Translations under genes and position numbers: made by a program
The notes under the pieces: model-generated
The model's database searches: none
What the model was told of the DNA's origin: nothing
What the model saw: only the letters and a program-made list of their open reading frames with translations
Shown: piece by piece, positions 25,964 through 33,675 of the stretch
How positions within the stretch are numbered: position 1 is the first letter of the stretch
How the letters are laid out: each line of letters begins with the position of its first letter
Assembly: GCA_034667465.1 (NCBI GenBank)
Contig: JAXDJV010000003.1
Location: 62,001-126,000 of the forward strand
DNA: 64,000 nucleotides
Source of the DNA: JAOBAU01 sp034667465
Lineage (GTDB): Bacteria > Acidobacteriota > Thermoanaerobaculia > Gp7-AA8
Direction: 5' to 3'

Positions 25964-26641
25964 ATGATGCGGTCTACCTCTCTCGTGGTGGCCCTGCTAT
26001 TCGTCGTGACGACCGTCTTCGCAGGGGATCCACCGGCCACCCATACCAAGAAAGCGTGGGAGTGGACGACCGAAGAACGTATCGCCAGCCGCACGAACGC
26101 AGCCCTTGCGGCTGATCGAGTCCGGGCAATGAAAGGCTCATCGCCGGCTTCTCGTATCGCGTCGAACTCTGCCAGTGGCGCGCGCATGACGGACGGGATT
26201 GACGGGAACCGGAACCCCGAACTTTTTCTGCCCCACGAGCTTTTCGAGATTCTCATTCGGCATGGCTACGTCGGCGAGACGTGGCGCGACTACTACGCGC
26301 CGGACATGCTCGTCGCATCGAACCTTCCCGCGGACTTCTGGGACCGCCTCGAAGTGGCTGCCCCGGACTACGTCGCGGGCGTTCAGCGCGAGAACGAACT
26401 GCTGCTCAAGATGAAGGGCGCAACTCCCGCTGAGCGCGAACGCCTTCAGCGAGAGATCGCCAGCATGATCCCAACGATGTGCAGGGCTCGGATCGCGGGT
26501 CTCCGGAACGCTCGCAAAGCGTTCGGCGCGAGCTTCGACCGCTTCCTCTACGAGCACGTGGCGCCGGGTTCGAGCATGGCGACCGACGATCCACTCGACG
26601 GCGACCGTCTGCGTACTGCCGCCGAAGGGTGCGTGAAATGA
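25964..26641 (+). CDS. Secreted hypothetical protein in direct-repeat-bounded cargo
   Basis: A 225-residue protein with a signal peptide (STSLVVALLFVVTTVFAGDP). The mature part is helical with motifs FLPHELFEILIRHGYV, LPADFWDRLEVAAPDY and RFLYEHVAPG. I recall similar secreted proteins of unknown function in soil acidobacteria but cannot name a domain. ATG 25964 follows GGAGG at about 5 bases. Its stop overlaps the next start (ATGA at 26638-26641), so the two form an operon. Composition is lower in GC than the flanking kinase and ntrX genes. Confidence 0.75.
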   Translation: MMRSTSLVVALLFVVTTVFAGDPPATHTKKAWEWTTEERIASRTNAALAADRVRAMKGSSPASRIASNSASGARMTDGIDGNRNPELFLPHELFEILIRHGYVGETWRDYYAPDMLVASNLPADFWDRLEVAAPDYVAGVQRENELLLKMKGATPAERERLQREIASMIPTMCRARIAGLRNARKAFGASFDRFLYEHVAPGSSMATDDPLDGDRLRTAAEGCVK

Positions 26642-27647
26642 AGCGGCTCCTGATCGCCGCCTTTCTACTCGCCGCTGCGTTCCGGTTGCCGCCGGAACCA
26701 TCACGGCGACCTGCAACCTCTCAATTCTTCCGAGCACTAAACGTCTGTTCTCGCGCGCAGACGTGACCTACGTCTCCGTTGTATTCGGGTCGTCTGAGGA
26801 ACCGTTCAATCTCCAGCACTACATCACGAACACGAGCGCCTCGATCCTCGGAAACCGCACGACTCCGTATACGGCTTCTCTCACGAGCACGGAAACCGCG
26901 GTGCCTGGCCAGTGCTATCAGGCCGTTATCGTGGCCCGCGCCGACGACTCGGTTAGCTCCCAAACCAGTGGGAGAGTATGCGCACCCGTCGTTGCTCCCG
27001 CTCCCACTCCAACTCCCGCACCCTGCACCTCCACCGACCCAACCCTTTGTACGAGCACTGGCGGAGGAGGGCAGACGAAGGGAACTGACGAGTGCTACTA
27101 CGACGTCTATTACGGCTCGGTGTGCAACAGCCCGCTCGTCGTGAATCTCGGGTATGGCACGTATCGCTTCTCCGGTGGCGATGACGCCGTAACGTTCGAC
27201 CTCGACGCGGACGGGCATCCTGACTCCGTCACGTGGACGACCCCGCTCTCGGACGTCGCATTCGTTGCGCTCGATCGAAACGGCAACGGTATCTTCGACA
27301 GCGGAGCGGAACTTTTCGGAAATCACACGCCGAAGCAGAACGGAACGATCGCCACGAATGGTTTCGACGCCCTCGCGGACTTCGATGAGAACGGAGACGG
27401 CGAGATAGACGCAAGCGATCCGATTTGGCCGCGCCTCCGGTTGTGGATCGACCAAAACCACGATGGTCGTGCATCAGCCAGCGAGATCACGACTCCGGCC
27501 GCCGTTGGCGTAACGAGTTTCGGCCTCGATTACCACTGGACCGGCCGTCGCGATCAAAACGGCAACATGCTTCGCTACAAAGGCATGTTCAAGCGAGATG
27601 GCTCGCAGCAACCGTACTACGACGTGTACCTCCGCGTACTCCAGTGA
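26638..27647 (+). pseudogene. Secreted EF-hand/calcium-binding-repeat protein, apparently frameshifted after the signal peptide
   Basis: ATG 26638 starts a signal peptide MKRLLIAAFLLAAA, but that frame closes at 26766 without any conserved sequence. In the frame one base back, from about 26679, the text continues VPVAAGTITATCNLS and runs to 27647, giving a perfect AxA cleavage site. A single-base deletion near 26676-26685 therefore best explains the pair. The downstream part has a Pro/Thr linker (about 27000-27030) and a Ca-binding domain: FDLDADGHPDS, ALDRNGNGIFDSGAELFG, FDENGDGEIDASDP and WIDQNHDGRASASE. If not frameshifted, translation could start at GTG 26763, but then secretion is lost. 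Confidence 0.7.
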
Positions 27648-27659
27648 TGGAGTTGGGAA

Positions 27660-27688
27660 GCGTTACGTCAAAAACGAAGAGGGCCGCG
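27660..27688. repeat. 29-bp direct repeat, right copy
   Basis: A perfect copy of 25833-25861. Here it is embedded in the complete tRNA-Gly terminator and is therefore probably the original sequence. It begins 12 bases after the frameshifted gene's stop codon and ends 28 bases from the tRNA 3' end. Confidence 0.88.
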
Positions 27689-27702
27689 TTTCGGCGGCCC
27701 TC
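27667..27702 (-). terminator. Terminator of tRNA-Gly
   Basis: On the minus strand, GAGGGCCGC (27702-27694), a six-base loop and GCGGCCCTC (27687-27679) form a 9-bp perfect stem, followed by TTCGTTTTTG. The left half of this hairpin and the T run are part of the 29-bp direct repeat. Confidence 0.88.
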
Positions 27703-27716
27703 CGGCTATTGTCGTT

Positions 27717-27792
<76 letters not shown>

Positions 27793-27881
27793 AAATGCCC
27801 GCGCAGAATAGTCACCGACCTGTCGACTGTCAAGCGCGCGGCAACGGCAGCTAACGGGGTGTGCGCGGCTCCTATTCCACT

Positions 27882-29228
27882 TCACGGCCGCTCGACGCGG
27901 ATGCCGTACGCGTGCAGCTTCCGATAGAGATTCGAACGCTCGACGCCCAACGCATCAGCTGTACGGCTGACGTTTCCGGCCAGCTCTTTGAGGCGCGCGA
28001 GAATGTATTGCTTCTCGAACTCGTCTCTCGCTTCTTTCAGCGTCAGGTTCGCGGCGATCGGTGCGACGGTCTCGGCTCGCGTGCCGAGCTGGATGTCTTC
28101 CGCCTCGATCGTCTCTCCCGGCAGCAGGATGGCCAGCCGCTCGATGACGTTGCGCAGTTCCCGCACGTTGCCTGGCCAGTGCCAGGTGCGCAGTTTGGTC
28201 GCTGCACCGGCCGACAGTTTCTTACGCGGCGCTCCGCTCTCGGCGGCGAAACGTCGGAGGAAGTATTCGGCGAGCAGCACGATGTCATTGCCGCGCGTTC
28301 GCAGCGGCGGCACTTCGATCGGGATGACGTTCAGCCGGTAATAGAGATCGCTGCGAAAACTGCCGCCGCCAATCTCCGCTTCGAGATCTTTGTTCGTCGC
28401 GGCGATCACTCGCACATCGACCGTGATCGTCTGCTGTCCGCCGACTTTCTGGAACGTCTGCTCCTGCAGCACGCGCAACACTTTCGCCTGCGTCTTCAGA
28501 CTCATGTCGCCAATCTCGTCGAGGAAGAGCGTGCCGCCATCGGCGAGCTCGAACTTTCCCTTCCGCTCATCGATCGCACCGGTGAATGCGCCTTTGCGAT
28601 GTCCGAACAGTTCCGACTCGATCAGCTCCTCCGGAATCGCGGCGCAGTTCACGTCGATGAACGGCTGCTCGGCGCGATGCGAAAGCCGATGCAGATTGCG
28701 CGCGACGATCTCCTTGCCGCTGCCGTTCTCGCCGGTGATCAGCACGCGGCTGTTCGACGGCGCGGCGCTGCGCACCTGCTGATCGAGTTTCTTCATCACG
28801 TCGCTCTCGCCGATCAGCAGCTCTTCGAGCGTGAGATGACGACGAAGATCGCGAACCTGTTCGCGCAGGCGACGATCGGCGAGCGCGTGATTCACAGTGA
28901 GCAGCACGCGCTCGAGCGAGAGCGGCTTTTCCAGGAAGTCGTAGGCGCCGAGACGCGTCGCGCGAACCGCGGTGTCGACGTTGCCGTGGCCGGAGACAAC
29001 GATCACCGGCGGCGCGCCGGCGGCGCGGAGACGTTCGAGCACGGCCATGCCGTCGATGCCGGGCAGCCAGAGATCGAGAATGATGAGATCGACCTCTTCG
29101 CGCGCGTACTGCGCGAGTCCTTCTTCTCCCGACTCGCAAAGTGTAGTTCGGTGACCTTCGTCGTGCAGGATGTCGGCGAGCGTCGTGCGGATGCCCGGCT
29201 CGTCGTCGATGATGAGGATTTTGGCCAT
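27882..29228 (-). CDS. ntrX: NtrX-like sigma-54-dependent response regulator
   Basis: A 448-residue protein. The receiver domain (about 1-120) has ILIIDDEPG and phosphoacceptor Asp in IILDLWLPG. The AAA+ domain (about 140-380) has Walker A GENGSGKE, the sigma-54 loop GAFTGA and Walker B GGTLFLDEIGD. The C-terminal Fis-type helix-turn-helix is GNVSRTADALGVERSNLYRK. It activates RpoN-dependent promoters when phosphorylated by the adjacent NtrY-like kinase. ATG 29228 begins the receiver domain; the open frame extends further upstream only through the heptamer hairpin at 29238-29320. Confidence 0.92.
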   Translation of the reverse strand: MAKILIIDDEPGIRTTLADILHDEGHRTTLCESGEEGLAQYAREEVDLIILDLWLPGIDGMAVLERLRAAGAPPVIVVSGHGNVDTAVRATRLGAYDFLEKPLSLERVLLTVNHALADRRLREQVRDLRRHLTLEELLIGESDVMKKLDQQVRSAAPSNSRVLITGENGSGKEIVARNLHRLSHRAEQPFIDVNCAAIPEELIESELFGHRKGAFTGAIDERKGKFELADGGTLFLDEIGDMSLKTQAKVLRVLQEQTFQKVGGQQTITVDVRVIAATNKDLEAEIGGGSFRSDLYYRLNVIPIEVPPLRTRGNDIVLLAEYFLRRFAAESGAPRKKLSAGAATKLRTWHWPGNVRELRNVIERLAILLPGETIEAEDIQLGTRAETVAPIAANLTLKEARDEFEKQYILARLKELAGNVSRTADALGVERSNLYRKLHAYGIRVERP

Positions 29229-29237
29229 GTCCTGGAA

Positions 29238-29320
29238 GGATGAGGGCTGAAGGATGAAGGATGAAGAAAGGCAAATGCGCCTTCGCCTCTCATTCATCCT
29301 TCATCATTCATCCTTCATCC
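29238..29320. repeat. Heptamer hairpin element A (4 x 7 / 27-nt spacer / 4 x 7)
   Basis: The left arm (29238-29265) is four seven-base units: GGATGAG, GGCTGAA and two GGATGAA. The right arm (29293-29320) is four inverted units, TTCATCC three times and one TTCATCA. The spacer also folds (AAGGC/GCCTT). It lies between the stop of the NtrY-like kinase gene and the start of ntrX. Confidence 0.9.
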
Positions 29321-29328
29321 TTTTCTCC

Positions 29329-31422
29329 TCACGCAGGTAACTCGATCTCAAACCGCGTCCCTCGCGGTTGATTGTCGTGCACCGAAATCTGGCCGTCGTG
29401 ATCGCGCACGATGCGATGCACGATCGCAAGCCCCAATCCAGTCCCACGGCTCTTCGTCGAAAAGTACGGCAGGAACAATTTCTCTTTGTCGGAATCGGGA
29501 ACGCCGCGTCCCGGATCGGCGACTTCGATGACGACGCGATGCGTGGCGCGTCGCGCGGAGACGACGATCTCGCCCGACTCCGTCGCCTCGACCGCGTTCT
29601 TCAGCAGATTGCCGACCGCCCGGCGAATCTGCTCGGGATCGATCAGCAGCTCCATCTCCGGGTCGACGTCGACGCGAATCGTCACGCCCTTCTTCACATC
29701 GCGATAGAGACCGACCGCCTGCTGCAGGATTCCTTCGAGTTGTGCGTGGCGCAGATGAACGGCCGGCATCCGCGCGAAGCGCGCGAACTCATCGACCATC
29801 CGCTTGAGCTGGCTCACTTCGCCGACGATCGTTTTGCAGCCTTCGACGATCTGCGGCTCGTTCGCGCCGAAGCGTTTCGCCATCCGCTCGGCGGCGAGTT
29901 GAATCGGCGTCAGCGGATTTCGGATCTCGTGCGCGATGCGGCGCGCCGCTTCGTTCCACGCCGCGAGCTTCTGCGCCTGGACGAGCTGCGTTGAGTCTTC
30001 GATTGCGACAACCCATCCTTCTTCCGCGGCGCCGGAAAGTCGCGCGATCGCGAGCTCGAGGTAACGCAGCTCGCCGCCGCGGATGATCGTCACTTCGCGC
30101 GTGCGCGATGCGGCGCGCGTCGTTAGTTCGCGGAGCGTGTCGATGAGCGTGGCGAGATCGCCGGTGAGGATCTCGCCGAGGTTTGTGTTCGATGGTGGTT
30201 CGTCGATCTGCAGCATCGTGCAGGCGGCGCGATTGATTGACAGCAATTCGAAATTGCCGGTGAACGCGATGATGCCGGCGCTGACGCTGTCGAGCACCGT
30301 CGAGAGATAGCGATTGGTGTGCGTGAGCGCCTGGCGCTGCTCATCGAGCTGCGTCGACATCTCGTTGAACGAATCGATCAGCCGTCCGACTTCATCCGTT
30401 CCGACGACGTTCACGCGATGGCCGTAGCCACCTTCAGCGAGACGCGACGTCGCCTGGGCCAGCGCTTTGATCGGCACGGTGATCCGCCGCGATGCGTAGA
30501 TCGACGTCCAGAGCGTGCCGAAGAGAATCGCCAGCGTGACGGCGAGGAAGAGCGACGTCTGCGATGCCTTCAGCGTTTGTCGTTGCGAGTCGAGTTGCTG
30601 AAATGCCTGATGGGCAATGATCGACTCATCGATCATCCGGCTCATCGTGATCGGGACGAAGACGCCGGCGATCGCCGCGTACGGTCCGGAGCCGATGCGT
30701 GTCGCGACGCGGATCCACTTTCCGCTCGGCGCGACGTCGATCTTCACCGCGCGTCCTTTCGTCGCCACTTCGTCGAAAAATCGGGCGCCGAGCTCCGGCA
30801 CTTCCTGAATCGGCGCGCGCGGATTGGCGAGCGCCTTCACGAGTGCGGTGCCGCGATGGACGCCGACCATGTCGACGACGTGAAACTGCTGCACGTGCGC
30901 GAGGATCGCGTCCATGTGCGCGGGATCGGTGATCTCCGGCGTCGCCGCCAGCTCGCGCGCCGCGGCGCCGGCGACGTTCGCCGACTGGTCCTGCGCCATC
31001 TGCGCGATCGCCTCGCCGTTCTGCAGGATCTTCCGCACCGGCGTGTTGAACCAGCGATCGATGGAGACGCGCAGCAGATCGGTAGCGAAGATGAAGAGAA
31101 TGATGACCGGCAGCAGCGACGTCGCGATCCAGGCGATGACGAGCTTGCTGCGAAAGCGCGAGCCGATGATGCCGCGCTGGCGTTCGAGCACCAGCTTGAC
31201 GACGCCGCGCAGCAGTACGAACAGGATGCCGAGGATCAGCAGGACGTTGATGTTCGAAAGGACGAACAGCAGCACCTGGCTGTTCAGCGCTTCAGGACTC
31301 AGGTCCTTCGAGCGCTGCACCGCGTAGTAGATAAGACTCGTCGCCGCGAGGATCAGCAGCGGAACGGTGATGATGACGCGCGGATCCTTTCGATAGCGAA
31401 GGACGAGATCGCGCGCGTTCAC
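29329..31422 (-). CDS. ntrY: NtrY-like membrane sensor histidine kinase
   Basis: A 697-residue protein. Three N-terminal membrane helices (about 18-125) are followed by an extracytoplasmic sensor region, another helix (about 275-300), HAMP (ASRRITVPIKALAQATSRLA) and a PAS domain. The HisKA box is RRIAHEIRNPLTPIQLAAERMA. The ATPase has N box NLLKNAVEA, G1 DPGRGVPD and G2 GTGLGLAIVH. It phosphorylates the NtrX-like regulator encoded next. GTG 31422 is chosen because it overlaps the DUF4390 stop as GTGA; the frame's longer start has no support. Confidence 0.92.
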   Translation of the reverse strand: MNARDLVLRYRKDPRVIITVPLLILAATSLIYYAVQRSKDLSPEALNSQVLLFVLSNINVLLILGILFVLLRGVVKLVLERQRGIIGSRFRSKLVIAWIATSLLPVIILFIFATDLLRVSIDRWFNTPVRKILQNGEAIAQMAQDQSANVAGAAARELAATPEITDPAHMDAILAHVQQFHVVDMVGVHRGTALVKALANPRAPIQEVPELGARFFDEVATKGRAVKIDVAPSGKWIRVATRIGSGPYAAIAGVFVPITMSRMIDESIIAHQAFQQLDSQRQTLKASQTSLFLAVTLAILFGTLWTSIYASRRITVPIKALAQATSRLAEGGYGHRVNVVGTDEVGRLIDSFNEMSTQLDEQRQALTHTNRYLSTVLDSVSAGIIAFTGNFELLSINRAACTMLQIDEPPSNTNLGEILTGDLATLIDTLRELTTRAASRTREVTIIRGGELRYLELAIARLSGAAEEGWVVAIEDSTQLVQAQKLAAWNEAARRIAHEIRNPLTPIQLAAERMAKRFGANEPQIVEGCKTIVGEVSQLKRMVDEFARFARMPAVHLRHAQLEGILQQAVGLYRDVKKGVTIRVDVDPEMELLIDPEQIRRAVGNLLKNAVEATESGEIVVSARRATHRVVIEVADPGRGVPDSDKEKLFLPYFSTKSRGTGLGLAIVHRIVRDHDGQISVHDNQPRGTRFEIELPA

Positions 31423-31970
31423 GGCTTCGACTCCTGCGTCGTAACGCGTGTCTCCTGCCAGCGCGTCGACGTTTCCCACGGGATGAAGTAGAGCAGCCAC
31501 GAGTGCGAGAGGTCCGCCTTCACGCGCACTTTCAGCTTGTACGGACGACGCTTCCCGACGTCGAAGAGATCGTGCTCATCGATCGACGTCATCCGCTGCT
31601 GCAGCGTCGCGAGATCGCTGAACGTTTCAGAGCGAACGAGCTTGCGATCGCGGCGATAGTTGAGGAGGTACTCGCGCGTCAGCGAGTTGTAGGTCGTGAT
31701 GACTTCGATGCGCGAGCGGCTGATGCCGTCATCGAACCAGTTCGGCCGATCGCGAAAAATTTCGACGACGTACATGAAGCTGGTCGGGACGCCGCTCTGC
31801 AGTCCCTGAATGACCTGCTCGGATTCGAACGCGCGCGAGAGCGTGAAGTGGACGCTGACTTTGCCGTTCACGGCGGTGGCCGTGAGCTGTTCGATGCGCG
31901 GATCGTGCGAACGCGCCGCGGCCGTGGTCGCGATCAGCAGAAGGGAAAACGAGAGAGCAAGCAGACGCAC
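31419..31970 (-). CDS. DUF4390-family secreted protein
   Basis: A 183-residue protein with a signal peptide (LLALSFSLLLIATTAAARS). The beta-rich mature domain contains KVSVHFTLSRAFESEQVIQG, FMYVVEIFRDRPNWFDD and a C-terminal LLYFIPWETSTRWQE. DUF4390 proteins are commonly encoded immediately upstream of NtrY/NtrX pairs, as here (GTGA overlap with ntrY), which suggests a periplasmic sensory accessory role. The biochemical function is unknown. Confidence 0.88.
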   Translation of the reverse strand: MRLLALSFSLLLIATTAAARSHDPRIEQLTATAVNGKVSVHFTLSRAFESEQVIQGLQSGVPTSFMYVVEIFRDRPNWFDDGISRSRIEVITTYNSLTREYLLNYRRDRKLVRSETFSDLATLQQRMTSIDEHDLFDVGKRRPYKLKVRVKADLSHSWLLYFIPWETSTRWQETRVTTQESKP

Positions 31971-31986
31971 TGTGGCCGTTTTACCA

Positions 31987-32010
31987 CAGCCGGGCCGGCA
32001 CGGCCGGCTG
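31987..32010. repeat. Short GC hairpin between lpxC and the DUF4390 gene
   Basis: cagccgggccg (31987-31997) pairs with cggccggctg (32001-32010) with one bulged base. It lies in the intercistronic space of two minus-strand genes. It is a possible attenuator or a relic of the palindrome type seen at 7693. Confidence 0.45.
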
Positions 32011-32068
32011 CGTTGCTTCGCATAGCGTCAGTGAACGGCTTCGCGGCGGATGATCGCGATGCTGCTCG

Positions 32069-32956
32069 TTACGCGAACGACTCGAGCGGCCGCGCGTTGC
32101 CGCGAACGCCGACTTCGTCATCCGTCTGCGCGGCGACGGCGAGGATCTTCTCGACGAAGCGCGAGTGGAGAGCGTGACCGGCGCGATTCGCGGTGATCTC
32201 GCCGACGATCGGACGTCCGATCAGTGCGAGATCGCCGAGGAGGTCGAGGATCTTGTGGCGCACGAACTCGTCGCGGAAACGGAGCGGACCGCTCACGATG
32301 CCGGTGTCGTCGAGCACGATGCAGTTCTCGACGGAACCGCCACGCGCGAGACCGGCTGCGCGAAGCTTCTCGACCTCGCGCATGAAACCGAACGTCCGCG
32401 CGGGGGCGATCTTCTTCAGGAAACTGTCGTGATGGAAATCGAAGTGGAACGACTGCTTCCCGATCTTCGGATGCGGGAAGTCGATCTTGTAGTTGAGGAC
32501 GAGACGATTCGACGGCGCAATGCGGATGCTCTTGTCGCCGTCGGTCAGCTCGATCGGCTCTTTGAAACGGAGAACGCGAATGTCGGCGCCGAGCTCACGG
32601 ACGCCGGCAGCGTCGATCAGGTGGATGAAAGGAAGTGCGCTGCCGTCGACGATCGGCACTTCCGGACCGTCGATGTGGATGTCGACGTCGGTGATGCCGC
32701 AGGCCATGATGGCGGAAAGAAGGTGCTCCACCGTGCCGACCGAAACGTCGTCTTTGCCGACGGTGGTCGCGTATTCGAGAGCAGTCGTCGAAGCCTGCAG
32801 CGCCGGGATGCGCAGACCGTGAAGGTCGGCGCGGACGAAGGTGATGCCGCTGCCGGCGTGCGCCGGATGCAGCTCGACTTTCGTGTAAATCCCCGAGTGA
32901 AGCCCGATGCCGCTGATGCTGACGTTTGCGTTGACTGTTTTCCGTTTGACGTACAT
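32069..32956 (-). CDS. lpxC: UDP-3-O-acyl-N-acetylglucosamine deacetylase LpxC
   Basis: A 295-residue protein. It catalyses the committed step of lipid A synthesis in the cytoplasm. Signatures are SISGIGLHSG, GTVEHLLSAI (zinc His), NDVDIHIDGPEVPIVDGSA-like DVDIHIDGPEVPIVDGSA, PARTFGF and HKILDLLGDL (zinc HKxxD). ATG 32956 (MYVKRKTV) gives the normal N-terminus, with GAGG about 8 bases upstream; the frame extends 11 codons further. It heads the run lpxC, DUF4390, ntrY and ntrX. Confidence 0.96.
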   Translation of the reverse strand: MYVKRKTVNANVSISGIGLHSGIYTKVELHPAHAGSGITFVRADLHGLRIPALQASTTALEYATTVGKDDVSVGTVEHLLSAIMACGITDVDIHIDGPEVPIVDGSALPFIHLIDAAGVRELGADIRVLRFKEPIELTDGDKSIRIAPSNRLVLNYKIDFPHPKIGKQSFHFDFHHDSFLKKIAPARTFGFMREVEKLRAAGLARGGSVENCIVLDDTGIVSGPLRFRDEFVRHKILDLLGDLALIGRPIVGEITANRAGHALHSRFVEKILAVAAQTDDEVGVRGNARPLESFA

Positions 32957-33014
32957 GGCCACCGCCTCAGAGAGCGAGGAGAATGCCACGTGCAGCCGAG
33001 TCCGCTAAAATGTC

Positions 33015-33039
33015 AGTAACTACTTTATTATCAGTTACT
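33015..33039. promoter_or_regulatory. AT-rich inverted repeat upstream of lpxC
   Basis: AGTAACT (33015-33021) and AGTTACT (33033-33039) form a 7-bp inverted repeat around an 11-base AT-only-like spacer (actttattatc). It is the most AT-rich stretch in the region and stands about 60-85 bases upstream of the lpxC start. It could be an operator or promoter for lpxC; no clear sigma-70 boxes can be assigned. Confidence 0.4.
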
Positions 33040-33124
33040 TAAAGAATTACGCTACCAACGGTCGCGCCGAAATTGTGTGGTCGTGCGACACCACAAGTGT
33101 GGCTAATCCGGGACAGTCGACCTC

Positions 33125-33595
33125 TCAGCGGCGCTCTTTCATCGCCACAGCCGCTTCCCGATCCGCCTCACGCGTCTTCTCGGTTTCGCGCTTGTCGTGC
33201 AGCTTCTTGCCGCGCACGACCGCGATCTCCACCTTTACGCGGCTTGCCTTGAAGTAGAGCCGCAGCGGAACGACCGTCAACCCCTTCTCGGTGATCTGCG
33301 TATGTAACTTCTCGAGCTCGTTGCGATGCAGGAGCAACTTGCGCGTCCGATCGGGCGGATGGTTTTCGCGGTTGCCGTGCGAGTACGGAGAGATGTGCGC
33401 GCCGAACAGAAACGCTTCGCCGTTCTTGAAGATGACGTAGGCATCCTTCAGCTGTGCCGCACCATCTCGCAGCGACTTCACCTCGGTACCTTCGAGTGCC
33501 AGACCGGCCTCGAATTTCGAAAGGATGAAGTACTCGTGATATGCCTTCTTGTTCGAGGCGATCAGCTTCTCGCCTGACTCCGTTTTGACGGCCAT
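33125..33595 (-). CDS. smpB: SsrA-binding protein SmpB
   Basis: A 156-residue protein with the full SmpB pattern: NKKAYHEYFILSKFEAGLAL, EGTEVKSLRDG, NGEAFLFGAHISPY, RTRKLLLHRNELEKL and RGKKLHDKRET near the basic C-terminus. It delivers tmRNA to stalled ribosomes. It is divergent from the S9 peptidase gene across an 80-base gap. No ssrA gene is seen in the window. Confidence 0.97.
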   Translation of the reverse strand: MAVKTESGEKLIASNKKAYHEYFILSKFEAGLALEGTEVKSLRDGAAQLKDAYVIFKNGEAFLFGAHISPYSHGNRENHPPDRTRKLLLHRNELEKLHTQITEKGLTVVPLRLYFKASRVKVEIAVVRGKKLHDKRETEKTREADREAAVAMKERR

Positions 33596-33675
33596 GGGGC
33601 GTGGATTCTAATCCGAACGGAAAAACCCGGACCGGCATCTGACGTACAACCGCGCACAACGTAAGGAGAACCTGC

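Noticed and set aside
26638..26766. Programmed ribosomal frameshift
   Set aside because: No slippery X-XXY-YYZ sequence or downstream pseudoknot could be seen at the shift point, so mutation or error is simpler.
29238..29320. CRISPR array
   Set aside because: Units are 7 bases with no spacers between them and form an inverted pair; there are no cas genes.
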